Source of the DNA: Amaurobius ferox
Taxonomy: Eukaryota > Arthropoda > Arachnida > Araneae > Amaurobiidae
NCBI GenBank assembly: GCA_951213105.1
Contig: OX578136.1
Location: 154,883,178-154,947,177 of the forward strand
Reading direction: 5' to 3'
DNA length: 64,000 nt
Positions 53,301-64,000 of the stretch are shown here, piece after piece. The position numbers and the translations under genes were made by a program. The notes under the pieces are model-generated. The model made no database searches, was not told where the DNA came from, and saw only the letters and a program-made list of their open reading frames with translations. Position 1 is the first letter of the stretch, and each line of letters begins with the position of its first letter.

Positions 53301-55502
53301 AATTTAAAAAAAGACATCTTGAAATGTAGCACAAATTAGACAATCCTATAAAGCTGGTGAGACATTTCAAAATTCTATCTATTTAACAATAAATTAAGAA
53401 ACTTATACATACTCACAATTATATAAATACTGGAAAGTGTACCCAGCGTTTCCCATAATTTAAAAGCAGGAATTTATTACAGTCACTAATTCAATTTTTC
53501 AAAACTCGTAGTTGCTCACGGTGTGAACGTACGTGCGGTTGCCCGGATTAATTGCATTCCTACATTCAATTTATCAAAAGGAGTAGCCGCTTGTTCCAGA
53601 GTCGCACGTTCAGCTGCTTCCAGCGCGCAGAAATAATACGTCCTAATTCTAAACACGCGCCTAAACTTGTCTTCGATCTCTAATGCGACTGCATATATGG
53701 TCGTATTTCAATTTCACACAATAATCAGACACACGCACGCAAACGAAAATCAGTGAAAAAAAAAAACAGTCTTCAATATGCATAAATGAGGACTGGGGCT
53801 TCGGCGGGAAACAACCGCGTTCTGCATGCGCTAAGCCGATAATAGTCTAAAATTACTTTCAAGAATGTAATAGAATAAATATATTTTTTACCTCGGTGAG
53901 AACCCTTGCTATGATGCAGATGAATGTTCTGTAGAAGCATAAATCACTAAATAATCAATCAGATGATTAACTTAATATTGCTTTAGAATTCGAACTATAT
54001 AGACTCTTGTCAACACAAAGCTTTAAAGACTTTTCTAAACTCTTCCCTATAATCAATTTTAACGTGCAGGTAAAATTTAACATGAAATATTTTACAGTAT
54101 TTGAAACGTCGTTAAATTGGCCTGCGTACTATTTAAGTAAGGCTATCAATACCCGGCAGGCAGATTTTCATTGTATTCACTCTTACCGTGGTCTTCTGTT
54201 TAAAGTGATGCACACCATAGCTGATGACAAGTGAGTTAATGCACTTCAGGAAAAATAAACCAACATTTGCAAGTTCGTGAAAAAGAAAACGAATTATTTA
54301 TCCAGACGTGAATGACCTTGATGGAAGGCAGATATAAATCGAATAAAGTAAATTAGTTATCTCTTTCAAATGAAAATATTTAGATGATACACGTCATATT
54401 CTTCACAGAGCAACAAATATAAACCTATTCTTACAATATCCTAGCTTAAATTTCAACAAAAAATACTTTTCATAGCCATGAACGTTGATGCACTCATACG
54501 ACTTCCACGAAGTGATCAAAACTTTCTGGCAATTTCGTGGAATTTCCTGGTATCAATTTACTGGCGTATCCGCAAAACTTCAAAGACAATTAAATCTGGT
54601 GATGGAATACTGGGAACTCCAAGTTACCGCTTTGATGAGGTATGATGATCGCTTTGAGACGAATGATGAATCAACTCCCGACGGGTGAATTTACGACTTT
54701 GAGATGAAAGAAGGATGTGGCATTGCATTATACGCTGTTATGGTGAAATAGATTATTTTCGCTTGGCGCCATGATTGAAGTAATCATTTTTTAATGAAAT
54801 GGAAAATATCTAACAAAGCAAATTGTGCAATCATGCTTTTTGCCGCTATATATATATACATATATATGTGTGTGTGTGGGGGGGGGTGTATTAAAAGATC
54901 TTCTGATATGTTTGGAGATTGTAGCGTATTGAAAACCATATTTTCGTTGAAAGTGTAGTAGTGATTACAATAAATATTTTTTAGCAAAGACTACAGGATC
55001 TGTAAACTGTATTTAAAAACACCATCTTGATGTACAGGAAAATTTTACATTTTAAAGTGCCATATTGTTTTCAGACATCATACTGCCCATCATCTGTGGC
55101 AACGTCAAGAGATTGACAAACATGAGCTTCATACAACCCGAAATCGTGAATTCAAAATTTGTATAGGGGAAATTGGATAAACCGATACTAATATTATCAT
55201 AAATTTCAAATAAATACATAAATGTTCAAGCAGAAATAATTTAATTTATAACCCGTGTATATAAATAAATTAACAATGACACTGATGATGGACATTATGA
55301 TGTCTGAAAATGCTATGGCACATAAAATGTAAAAATCTCCTGTACGGCAAGATGGTGTTTTCAAATACAGTTTACAGATTTTGCAGTCTTTGAAGTCTTT
55401 GATAGAAAATATTTGAAATATATTAGCCTTGTTTACTATACTTATGAAAAGATTATAATAAAGTCTGAATGTAAAAGGAGTTAATATTCAGATACAATCA
55501 TA
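53301..55502. other. Intergenic DNA, no gene recognised
   Basis: A less AT-rich stretch lies at 53510-53860. Open frames at 54007-54234 and 54485-54688 (+) have no recognisable domain. The tract at 54852-54889 is a TATA/TGTG/GGGG simple repeat. Two segments, about 55022-55080 and about 55305-55372, are inverted relatives (CACCATCTTGATGTACAGGA against CCTGTACGGCAAGATGGTG), making a ~350-bp inverted-repeat structure. Confidence 0.45.
54965..55420. repeat. Inverted repeat pair (possible MITE)
   Basis: The left arm contains TACAGGATCTGTAAACTGTA, ACACCATCTTG, GTACAGGA and AGTGCCATA. The right arm contains TATGGCACA, TCCTGTAC, CAAGATGGTGT, TACAGTTTACAG and ATTTTGCAGTC, in inverted order. Centre near 55190; arms about 100 bp. 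Boundaries are uncertain. Confidence 0.55.
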
Positions 55503-57292
<1,790 letters not shown>

Positions 57293-58594
57293 TAATGCCA
57301 CTTCTCTCAATAAGTCTCCGGTCTGACACATATATGGCAACACTGTTGACAGACTCATATGATTCCTGGATAGAACCAACCTTCAAACGACACCTGTCAA
57401 AATTTCATGACATTCTGACAATTAGTTTAGAGGTTACAGTGGTTTTAGTGACCCCAGTTTTGTAATTTTCAAAACAATGGATAAAAAAGAATTTCGTGTG
57501 TTGATTAAACATTGTTTTTTGATGGGGAAAAATACTGTTGAAGCCAAACAGTGGTTTGATAAGCGTTATGGAGACTCTGCACCAGGGAAATCAGCTATTA
57601 TTGACTGGTATGCTGAATTTAAAACAGGTCGTACAAACACGGATGATGCTGAACGCTCTGGTCGCCCAAAATCGGCAGCTGTTCCGGAAAACATAAAAAA
57701 GTCCACAAAATAGTTTTGAAAGACCGTAAAGTAGAGTTGCGTGAGATAGCTGACACCTTAAAGATATCAGAAGGTAGTGTGTTTACAATTTTACACGAAA
57801 ATTTGAGCATGAGTAAGTTGCTTTCGAAGTGGATGCCGCGTTTGCTCACACCGGACCAAAAACAACAACGCGTCGACGATTCAGAATCATGTCTGGAGCT
57901 GTTCAAGCGAGATAAGAAGGATTTCTTGCATCGGTATGTGACAATGAATGAAACATGGATCCCTTACTACACACCTGAATCAAACAAATCGTCAGCTGAG
58001 TGGACAGCAGGCGGTGAAAGTCGTCCAAAGCGACCAAAAGCCCCAAAGTCAGCTGGCATGGTTATGGCATCCGTATTTTGGGACGAGTATGGTATTTTGG
58101 TCATAGACTATGTTGAGAAAGGTAAAACTATCAATAGCGAATATTACATGGCATTATTGGATCGATTGAGTGTTGAAATCAAGAAAAAACGGCCTCACAT
58201 GCAAAAGAAAAAAAGTGCTGGTCCATCAAGACAATGCCCCGCATCACAAGTCGATGGAAATGATGGTTAAATTATATGTATTACGCTTCGAATTGCTTCC
58301 TCACCCACCATACTCTCCAGATCTGGCCCCCAGCGACTACTGGCTTTTTGCAGACATCAAAAAAATGTTCCAGGGAAAGAAATTTGGCTCAAATGAAGAA
58401 GTGATTGCCGAAACTGAGGCCTATTTTGAGAGGAGAGACAAATCGGTCTACAAAAAAGGCATCGAAAAGTTAGAGGAGGGTTGGAATGAATGCATCACTC
58501 TTGAAGGAGAGTTTGTTGATGAATAAAGTCGAATTTCTAAAAAAAAAAATTGTTTTTCTTAGTTAGACCGGAGACTTATTGAGTGGACCTTGTA
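57293..58594 (+). mobile_element. Mariner (irritans-type) transposon, near complete
   Basis: TCAATAAGTCTCCGGTCT near 57307 is matched by AGACCGGAGACTTATTGA near 58565, the inverted terminal repeats of a mariner. TA at about 57293-57294 and 58593-58594 are the likely target duplications; the outermost bases of the left repeat have diverged. Contains one transposase pseudogene. Confidence 0.88.
57477..58526 (+). pseudogene. Mariner transposase (irritans-like), inactivated
   Basis: About 350 residues across three frame segments: MDKKEFRVLIKHCFLMGKNT (helix-turn-helix domain), ERSGRPKSAAVPENIKK, then after a one-base shift at about 57700 RVDDSESCLELFKRDKK and YVTMNETWIPYYTPES, then after a second shift in an A-run near 58212 VLVHQDNAPHH and YSPDLAPSDYWLF. 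The spacing of the last two acidic residues is 34, as in DD34D mariners. The first catalytic Asp (normally in DETW) is Asn here (NETW, at about 57948). The frame closes at ...EGEFVDE. The two shifts compensate, so both are small indels in A-rich runs, but the Asp-to-Asn change alone would abolish catalysis. Confidence 0.92.
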
Positions 58595-59160
58595 CAATAC
58601 GAGCGCCTCATGGTTTTACTTTCAGTCCCATGTGATCAAGAATGTTGTGATAGTTAAAAATTATTTTTTACTTTTTCGTGCATTTTACTAAAACAGTGTA
58701 ATTTAAAAAGTTATTTTATAGTATTTTGTTCTATATTGAAAAATAAAATGAAGAATATTATGAAACGTGCGAGTCGAATATTTTCAACAATAAAAATATC
58801 GTGAAATGAAATATTTTAAGTTTTCATTTCAAAATAAGTTTATAATGATTTTAATTAATGAAATTACACTGGTTTATGCAATAAATGGGTGAAATTTCTG
58901 TGAAGCGGAACTGCATCTGAGTTATTCAGTCATATTCTGTATTCTAATACATAGTACATCAACATTTTCTAAAAACTTCATCTCTCTATCTATGTTAAGT
59001 TTGGAGTTATTCTACGGATGGACAAAGCGATATCAATAGGGGTATTTTTATGGAAAAAATTCCTAAAAAGATAAGAAAAAATCTCATACAAATACAATCA
59101 TTTAATATTTACTATGCCTGTATTTCATTTTAATGCTAAAACTCAATAGTGAGTATATTA
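58595..59160. other. Intergenic DNA, nothing recognised
   Basis: AT-rich, no structure identified. Confidence 0.5.
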
Positions 59161-60363
59161 AACAAGAAAGATCAATCATGCTTAAAGCATTGATTATGAA
59201 ACACTTTCCAACTTCAATGCAATTTTATTCAAAAAGTCGAAAATGCAATACATTCCTCGGTAATATTTTGAAACTTATCACAATACTACATTAATTTATT
59301 ATATTTGAAAACTTAAACCTTCATTGAAAAAATGAACTTCATTCAAATGACGGCATTGAAATATAAATTGCCTGGTTTAAATATCTCTAAAATGTGATAC
59401 ATTCCACGGTAAAATTTTTAAAACTATCATAATACTACGATAATTTATTATATTTGAAAACTTCATCGAAAACAACTGAAATTAATTCAAATGACGGCTT
59501 AGAAAAAATAACACGCCTGGATCTCTCTATAAAAACAAGATTTCATTCATAACTTTCTCCCATTCATTTCATTCATCACAATACTATAATAATTTCTTTT
59601 ATTTAAAAATTAAGACCATGGAGCTACAAGTAATAAAACTCTATGCTTAAAACTTCATCGAAAAAAATCGTCCTTCTCTTCATAAAATCAATTAATATTT
59701 CATTCATATCAGCCATGCAGACTCCATGGATTAAATTATTTTGTGTTAACAGCAATTCTAGTACAACTCATTCTACATATTTTGCTGTTTACATTTTACA
59801 TAAGTGAAAAATAAGCTTCGTTTTAGAAATAATCACATTTGGATAATCATTTAAACTCAAATATATTGTATTTGCGTTGTTTCAGTATCTAGATGCACAG
59901 AATTTAAGCAAAAATAAAGTAGTTTTAGGACCGATACAACACTCAATATGAATTAAAAAGAACTTAAAAAAATCACGATTTTGAAACAAGATGGATGCCA
60001 TATATCATTTTGAAGTGGGTCACGTGATCGTTTCATATAAGAGGTGTAATTATTATTTTAATTTTTATTTAAAGAACTACTGAATATATTTCGCTTAATT
60101 TTTTTTTATATATTTTATGGAACAATTTGAATATTACTTAATATTTTCGAAGCACTTTGTGAATTTTAAAACCGCTTAAAAAATGTTTGAAAAATTAGGT
60201 CCCATAAGGCTCAATGTATTTCATTTTTTCAACCCGGGTTCAATCCAATACTAATTGGGTGATCTTATTCATTTAGATTCCCATAGGTCCTACAGACCGT
60301 CTGAACAACATACTAAAATTTCATTTTGATTAAGTCATTTTTACGGCAGTTATCGTGCTAACG

Positions 60364-60394
<31 letters not shown>

Positions 60395-60443
60395 AGAATG
60401 AACAAAGTCATAAACACTTTTCAACTTTGTTGTAAAGTGTTAA
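59161..60443 (-). mobile_element. Hairpin-ended repeat family 2, copy 2
   Basis: Inverted relative to 12421-13535 and collinear along its whole length. Starts AACAAGAAAGATCAATCATG and ends with GACAGACAGACAGACAGACA-type microsatellite (about 60366-60395) and the hairpin ACTTTTCAACTTTGTTGTAA AGTGTTA. The interior has about three tandem ~110-bp units with TTCATTCAAATGACGGC and ATTATATTTGAAAACTT motifs (59225-59560). Confidence 0.75.
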
Positions 60444-60469
60444 AAAATGAAAAATTAGATTATTAAAAA

Positions 60470-61480
60470 TGACCAAACTAGTTTCGACGGCTGTCATTCC
60501 TAAAAATAAATGTTTCAGCAGCTTTAATAAGATATAGTTTATCATTGGCTTCTTTGTGGAAATGGAGTATAAGTAAAAAGTTCAGGCTGATTTTCGTAAT
60601 ATTTGCCTTTAAATAGGTTTTCAACCTTTTAAGAGCAGAAAAGGAACACCCTGCTGTTGCAACAGTCACGGGTATAATCGGATATATTTGAAAGAGTTTC
60701 TATATCTCGCTAAACATGTTTGACGATAGTTCCTGTTCCCCTTTCAAAATTTTGCATATTGTAGAAATGTTAATTTTCTTGGAGTTCAAATCATGCTCAT
60801 ACATATCATCAAAAGATTTCATGAAATTTGATAACATGCTAATTTGCATTGCTAGTTGATCTTCCTTTATGTTTGTGTAAGTTTCAAAGATATCACCAAA
60901 CTCGTCTGGTTCTATATTTTATGTCCATTTTATCGCAATTTTAATGCGCTTGTTTGAAAACCGGTCATGCAAGGAAGATATTAGGACAGTGATCGATGTC
61001 TCTTTCAAGTAAACATCCGGGGAAAGAGCGAAGTCCCCCTGAAATGATTATTCGCCCTTCCGGAGGCATCTTACATTCGCCCCTCCGGAGGCATTTAACA
61101 TAGTATCAGTTTATGTGACAGCATTTGGATATATTTATATAGGGCAAATAGAACCCCCCCGCCCTAAAATTTCATGCGTCCCCGGCCAAAAAGTCCTGAA
61201 AGAAACACTGCTAGCAATTCGAAATATTCTTCTCTGAAATAATCCTGGGGTGTTTTTTAAAGAGGGTGACAAAATACTTCATAGTATCTTCTTGAAAGAA
61301 GTTTTTTAAAGAAGGTTCAATCCTTCATCGTATCATCTTCTTCGGGCATTTTCTAGATTCATGGCAATATTAGTGGGTTTGTTAAATTCTTAGATGAATT
61401 CAGAATAGAATTCCAAAGTTTGTTTAAACTATCATCGTTTTTTAAGTCTTCAAAATATGAGTATTGATAGCAATAGCGTG
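60470..61480 (-). pseudogene. hAT transposase relic (ZMYM1-like), interrupted
   Basis: Minus-strand blocks in order: EDLKNDDSLNKLWNSILNSS and KNLTNPLILP (about 61475-61385); then after a non-coding interruption VYLKETSITVLISSLHDRFS (about 61012-60955), a segment QLAMQISMLSNFMKSFDDMY, and the C-terminal dimerisation motif IIPVTVATAGCSFSALKRLK then TYLKANITKISLNFLLIL (about 60675-60565). (P)VTVA.AERSFS.LK.IK.YLR is the signature end of hAT transposases, here with AGCS for AERS. Stops occur near 60922 and 60700. The C-terminal open frame begins at 60669. Confidence 0.8.
61012..61210. mobile_element. hAT-MITE-related insertion inside the hAT transposase relic
   Basis: Inverted relative of the 189-bp MITE at 48111-48299: shares GCATTTGGATATATTTATAT, AGGGCAAATA, CCCTAAAATTTCAT, AAAAAGTCCTGAAAGAAACA CTG. 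It also contains a duplicated CGCCCYTCCGGAGGCAT motif (61048-61094). The right terminus CTGAAAGAAACACTG ends at 61210; the left terminus is eroded and no target duplication is visible. Confidence 0.65.
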
Positions 61481-62939
61481 TTTATAGCTGTGGTTCTTTC
61501 CTGAGAATCAATCGATTTTGATTGTAACTGTTTGCTCATCCCTTCTACTGGTAAAAATAGTTTCAGACAAACATTTAACTCAAAGTAAACAGAAAACAGC
61601 TCAACTCAGATTGCTTTAGTCCTGTGGCTTGCTTGCCGGAATTTTCATGGAAAGTTCCTCTAATTCTAAGAACTTCGTAATTAAAAAGGATGCTTTGAAT
61701 AGAATCTTTTTAGACAGTTCATATAGTGGGACGTAAGGGTTTTAAAGAGGTAGATGTATGTAAATGCTTTAGCTACTCTGTCGTAATTCTGTTTCGTTCG
61801 TTGTTGAAAACGATTACCTCAACACGACTGCTGTCCGTCGGTCTCTCTCCCCAAATATTCAGGATGGGGTGACCGAAATCGAACCGATGCGTAATTACAA
61901 CAAAGTAATGTTGCCCGAGCGGATTTTGCACATGAGTTGCGATCCGTGAGAATCAGTAAGCTGAACCAGGAGACATACTTGGATTTTGACACGGCAGACT
62001 TATTTTAAACATAACAAGAATTTATTTAAATTTAACAGTTAAACAATTTTACAGACTAAAATATCATGGGCGAATGATCCAAGATGACACATCCTGACAA
62101 TGGATGTTAAATAAAATGGCATTAGCTCAAAGTCTTTACAGACATGTTGCGGAGACGAGAGGGATCAGGATGAAACCCTCGGGGCATTCAAAATGCGACC
62201 GTTTGTCGTGGCTGCTCGCCGAGTGAATCATGACGAACAATAAAGTCCGCCGTATATATATTCCATCAAGTTCATTGGCCCCTGGCTGTGGCGTCTTCTT
62301 AGGAACTATGAATTTTGAGCCCAAGCTCCACAAGTGACACATTAATGTTTCTCATGTCCCTATATCGACATGTTTATGTCCCCACACTGCCGTTCTTTGG
62401 GCGTTAAGCCCTTGTGCTGACACATTCATGATACAACCTCCGTGCAAAGTCTGGGAGATATTTCGTTGGTGTGGGGTCTTTTCCCCGAACTTATACCGCA
62501 CATAGAGTGCGGGGTCATTGGCATGTAGGTCTCTAGGATATTTTTCCCAGCAGAACCTTACAATGTAGTCACTAGACTCGTGAAAATCAGCTTAAATTAT
62601 TTTGAAGGTTTTTAAAAAGTGCAATACATTTTGAAGAGCAACGAAGCAAAGTGGCTATTTCCTGGGTTATATACAAAGCTTCTTTGATTATACCTTAGAC
62701 ATTTTTGCAGCATCCTGTAAAGTTAATTGAAGTTCGGGGACTGCACAATGTACATGAATAGCTTTAGGCTCTAACGTTGAAATGCGGGCTGATAATCTTG
62801 AATATGTACCACTCATTGTTTATGCGTCGTAACCTTGTTTATCTTAGCAGTTAACATTTTGTTTTATTGATAACTATAACTAACATTAACTGTAACTTAT
62901 AACTAAAAACAGACATTATCTCTTATCTATAAGTAATGA
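61481..62939. other. Unassigned DNA
   Basis: Some DNA here is less AT-rich (61840-61960, 62130-62580). The segment with CTGTCCGTCGGTCTCTCTCC and later TTTAACAGTTAAACAATTTT looks like part of a retroelement LTR or untranslated leader, but I cannot find paired ends. A minus-strand frame at 62136-62342 is unrecognised. Confidence 0.35.
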
Positions 62940-63190
62940 GATGCTTGTGCCTGTTTTAATGAACGTAATAGTTTTATATTTGGCTCGATATTAGACACAG
63001 CTAATTTCTTGACCAAAGATGAATTAGACATATTAGACGAATTTCTTGGCCAAGGACCCCCAAGCACGGAAGATAATCATTTTATTTTGATTGGAAATGG
63101 AGTTTCATTTGTATTCTTAATAAAAATATATAATTCTATTATATTTGGTATGCATATAATCAATAGTACTTTAGAAATGCTGCTCGAGTA
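62940..63190 (+). CDS. Unrecognised open frame, possible exon or relic
   Basis: Open from 62940 to the stop at 63188-63190. The middle part, ILDTANFLTKDELDILDEFL then GQGPPSTEDNHF, has a protein-like acidic composition, unlike the surrounding AT-rich frames, while the C-terminal third (SFVFLIKIYNSIIFGMHI) looks like translated AT-rich DNA. No ATG occurs at its start and no domain is recognised. It may be an exon whose donor lies near 63085-63100, or a transposon relic. Confidence 0.2.
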
Positions 63191-64000
63191 GAAATTTCTT
63201 TTACAATAATTATCTTTCACCTAAATTCGCATCAGGTGTTTGATCTTCAGCCCAACCACCGCCAACTGAGTGAAAAGTCCCTTGTAGCTTCCACAGTGTT
63301 ACAGGTTAGGTGTTTGCTGGCTATAGATATGTCAATAATTACTTCGGCGCGAATTTTCGCAATTATTTTGGCGAATTTTAGGGGGATTTCTCAAATTTCG
63401 CGAATATCAAATATACTCGCGCATGTAAGATTTATGTATGTTACATATGGCTTTATTGGAAATTAATCCATTAAAGTACTGGCATCCCACTAAGATAACA
63501 AAGGTAGAAATAAAAAACAGAGAAAACTGACTAAACACAAAACAATAATATTACAAATTAATGAGACACATCATCCATGAGCCTCTACTCATTTAGCAGC
63601 ACACAGGAGACACGAGTGACTTAGGGTTTGTCACGGACGTGAGTAACATTGTCACAGCATTACAGTAAAAACACATTCTATATGAGGACATATTATTACA
63701 TAAATATAAAGAGCAAATTTAAAATAATTATACAATCAAAGTTCCAAAGAGATCAATGGCATCATAAAGGATGTTATAGACATTAAGAAAGTTAAAAATT
63801 AGAAAATGTAAATTATACCGAAATGAAACACACTATACAAATTATAAAAAATTAATAGTGTATTTAAAAGCTCAATTAATTTTGTATAACAAAAATAATT
63901 CACACTAGACACCAAAGCAATTTTATAATTACTTAGTTCATGCTTCCGTAAAATTTTGCGATGTCCTTTAGTAACTTAAGAATTGTTTCTGCTAATTTAA
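63191..64000. other. Intergenic DNA, nothing recognised
   Basis: AT-rich to the window end; no structure identified. TTTCGCGAAT / AATTTTCGCAATTATTTTGG motifs near 63348-63410 form weak inverted repeats. Confidence 0.5.

Noticed and set aside
54485..54688. 67-codon open frame with moderate composition
   Set aside because: No recognisable motif, no splice signals I could pair, and no neighbour that would explain it.

Overview
This is a eukaryotic, AT-rich window dominated by transposable elements, with only two protein-coding loci I would defend. It most likely comes from an arachnid, probably a spider. The reasons are introns with GT..AG splice sites, a beaten-path-type immunoglobulin gene (an arthropod family), a MATH-BTB (TDPOZ-like) gene of the kind expanded in spiders, and a repeat set of Tc1, irritans-mariner, hAT, LINE, tRNA-SINE and hairpin-ended non-autonomous elements. 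The species assignment is inference. Nothing prokaryotic or viral is present.

Layout. 1-9300 is intergenic repeat: a reverse-transcriptase relic between TA microsatellites, two copies (A, B) of a ~0.93 kb hairpin-ended repeat family, a decayed hAT-like element, and two back-to-back inverted-repeat elements, one with TTAA ends like piggyBac MITEs. 9323-22068 holds the 3' part of a Beat-like two-Ig gene on the + strand: four internal exons and a hydrophobic, GPI-anchor-like terminal exon, all with matching splice phases. A second, phase-compatible terminal exon with two polyadenylation signals lies at 27753-27841, suggesting membrane-anchored and soluble isoforms. The 5' exons (signal peptide) are not recognised and probably lie upstream of 9323 or outside the window. 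Introns hold further repeat copies, SINEs and Tc1 relics.

28556-33088 is a transposon cluster: a tRNA-Ser-like SINE, a nearly complete Tc1-like element with TA target duplications, and an element with inverted ends that carries a short ORF resembling the N-terminus of KRBA2/Ginger-type integrases plus five ~358-bp tandem units. 33900-34100 contains a perfect 110-bp palindrome. 35560-39380 is nearly featureless AT-rich DNA. 39381-42969 is one repeat-family copy split by a LINE fragment (RT and RNase H). 46095-47525 is a second Tc1-like element. 48111-48299 is a small hAT MITE with a perfect 8-bp target duplication.

49123-50244 (-) is an uninterrupted MATH-BTB gene, the best intact ORF here. 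51564-51949 is a 5S rRNA sequence joined to a tRNA-derived SINE, the pair being bounded by one shared 15-bp target duplication: a chimeric retroposed unit. Further on are an array of degenerate ~250-310 bp repeats, a 1.07 kb TA-flanked inverted-repeat element, an inactivated mariner whose first catalytic Asp is Asn, a copy of a second hairpin-ended family, and a hAT transposase relic interrupted by a hAT MITE. The last ~2.5 kb is unassigned.

The strongest leads for novelty are the 5S-tRNA chimeric SINE, the Helentron/HINE-like hairpin family present in seven or eight copies, the Ginger-like tandem-array element, and the two alternative C-termini of the Beat-like gene.
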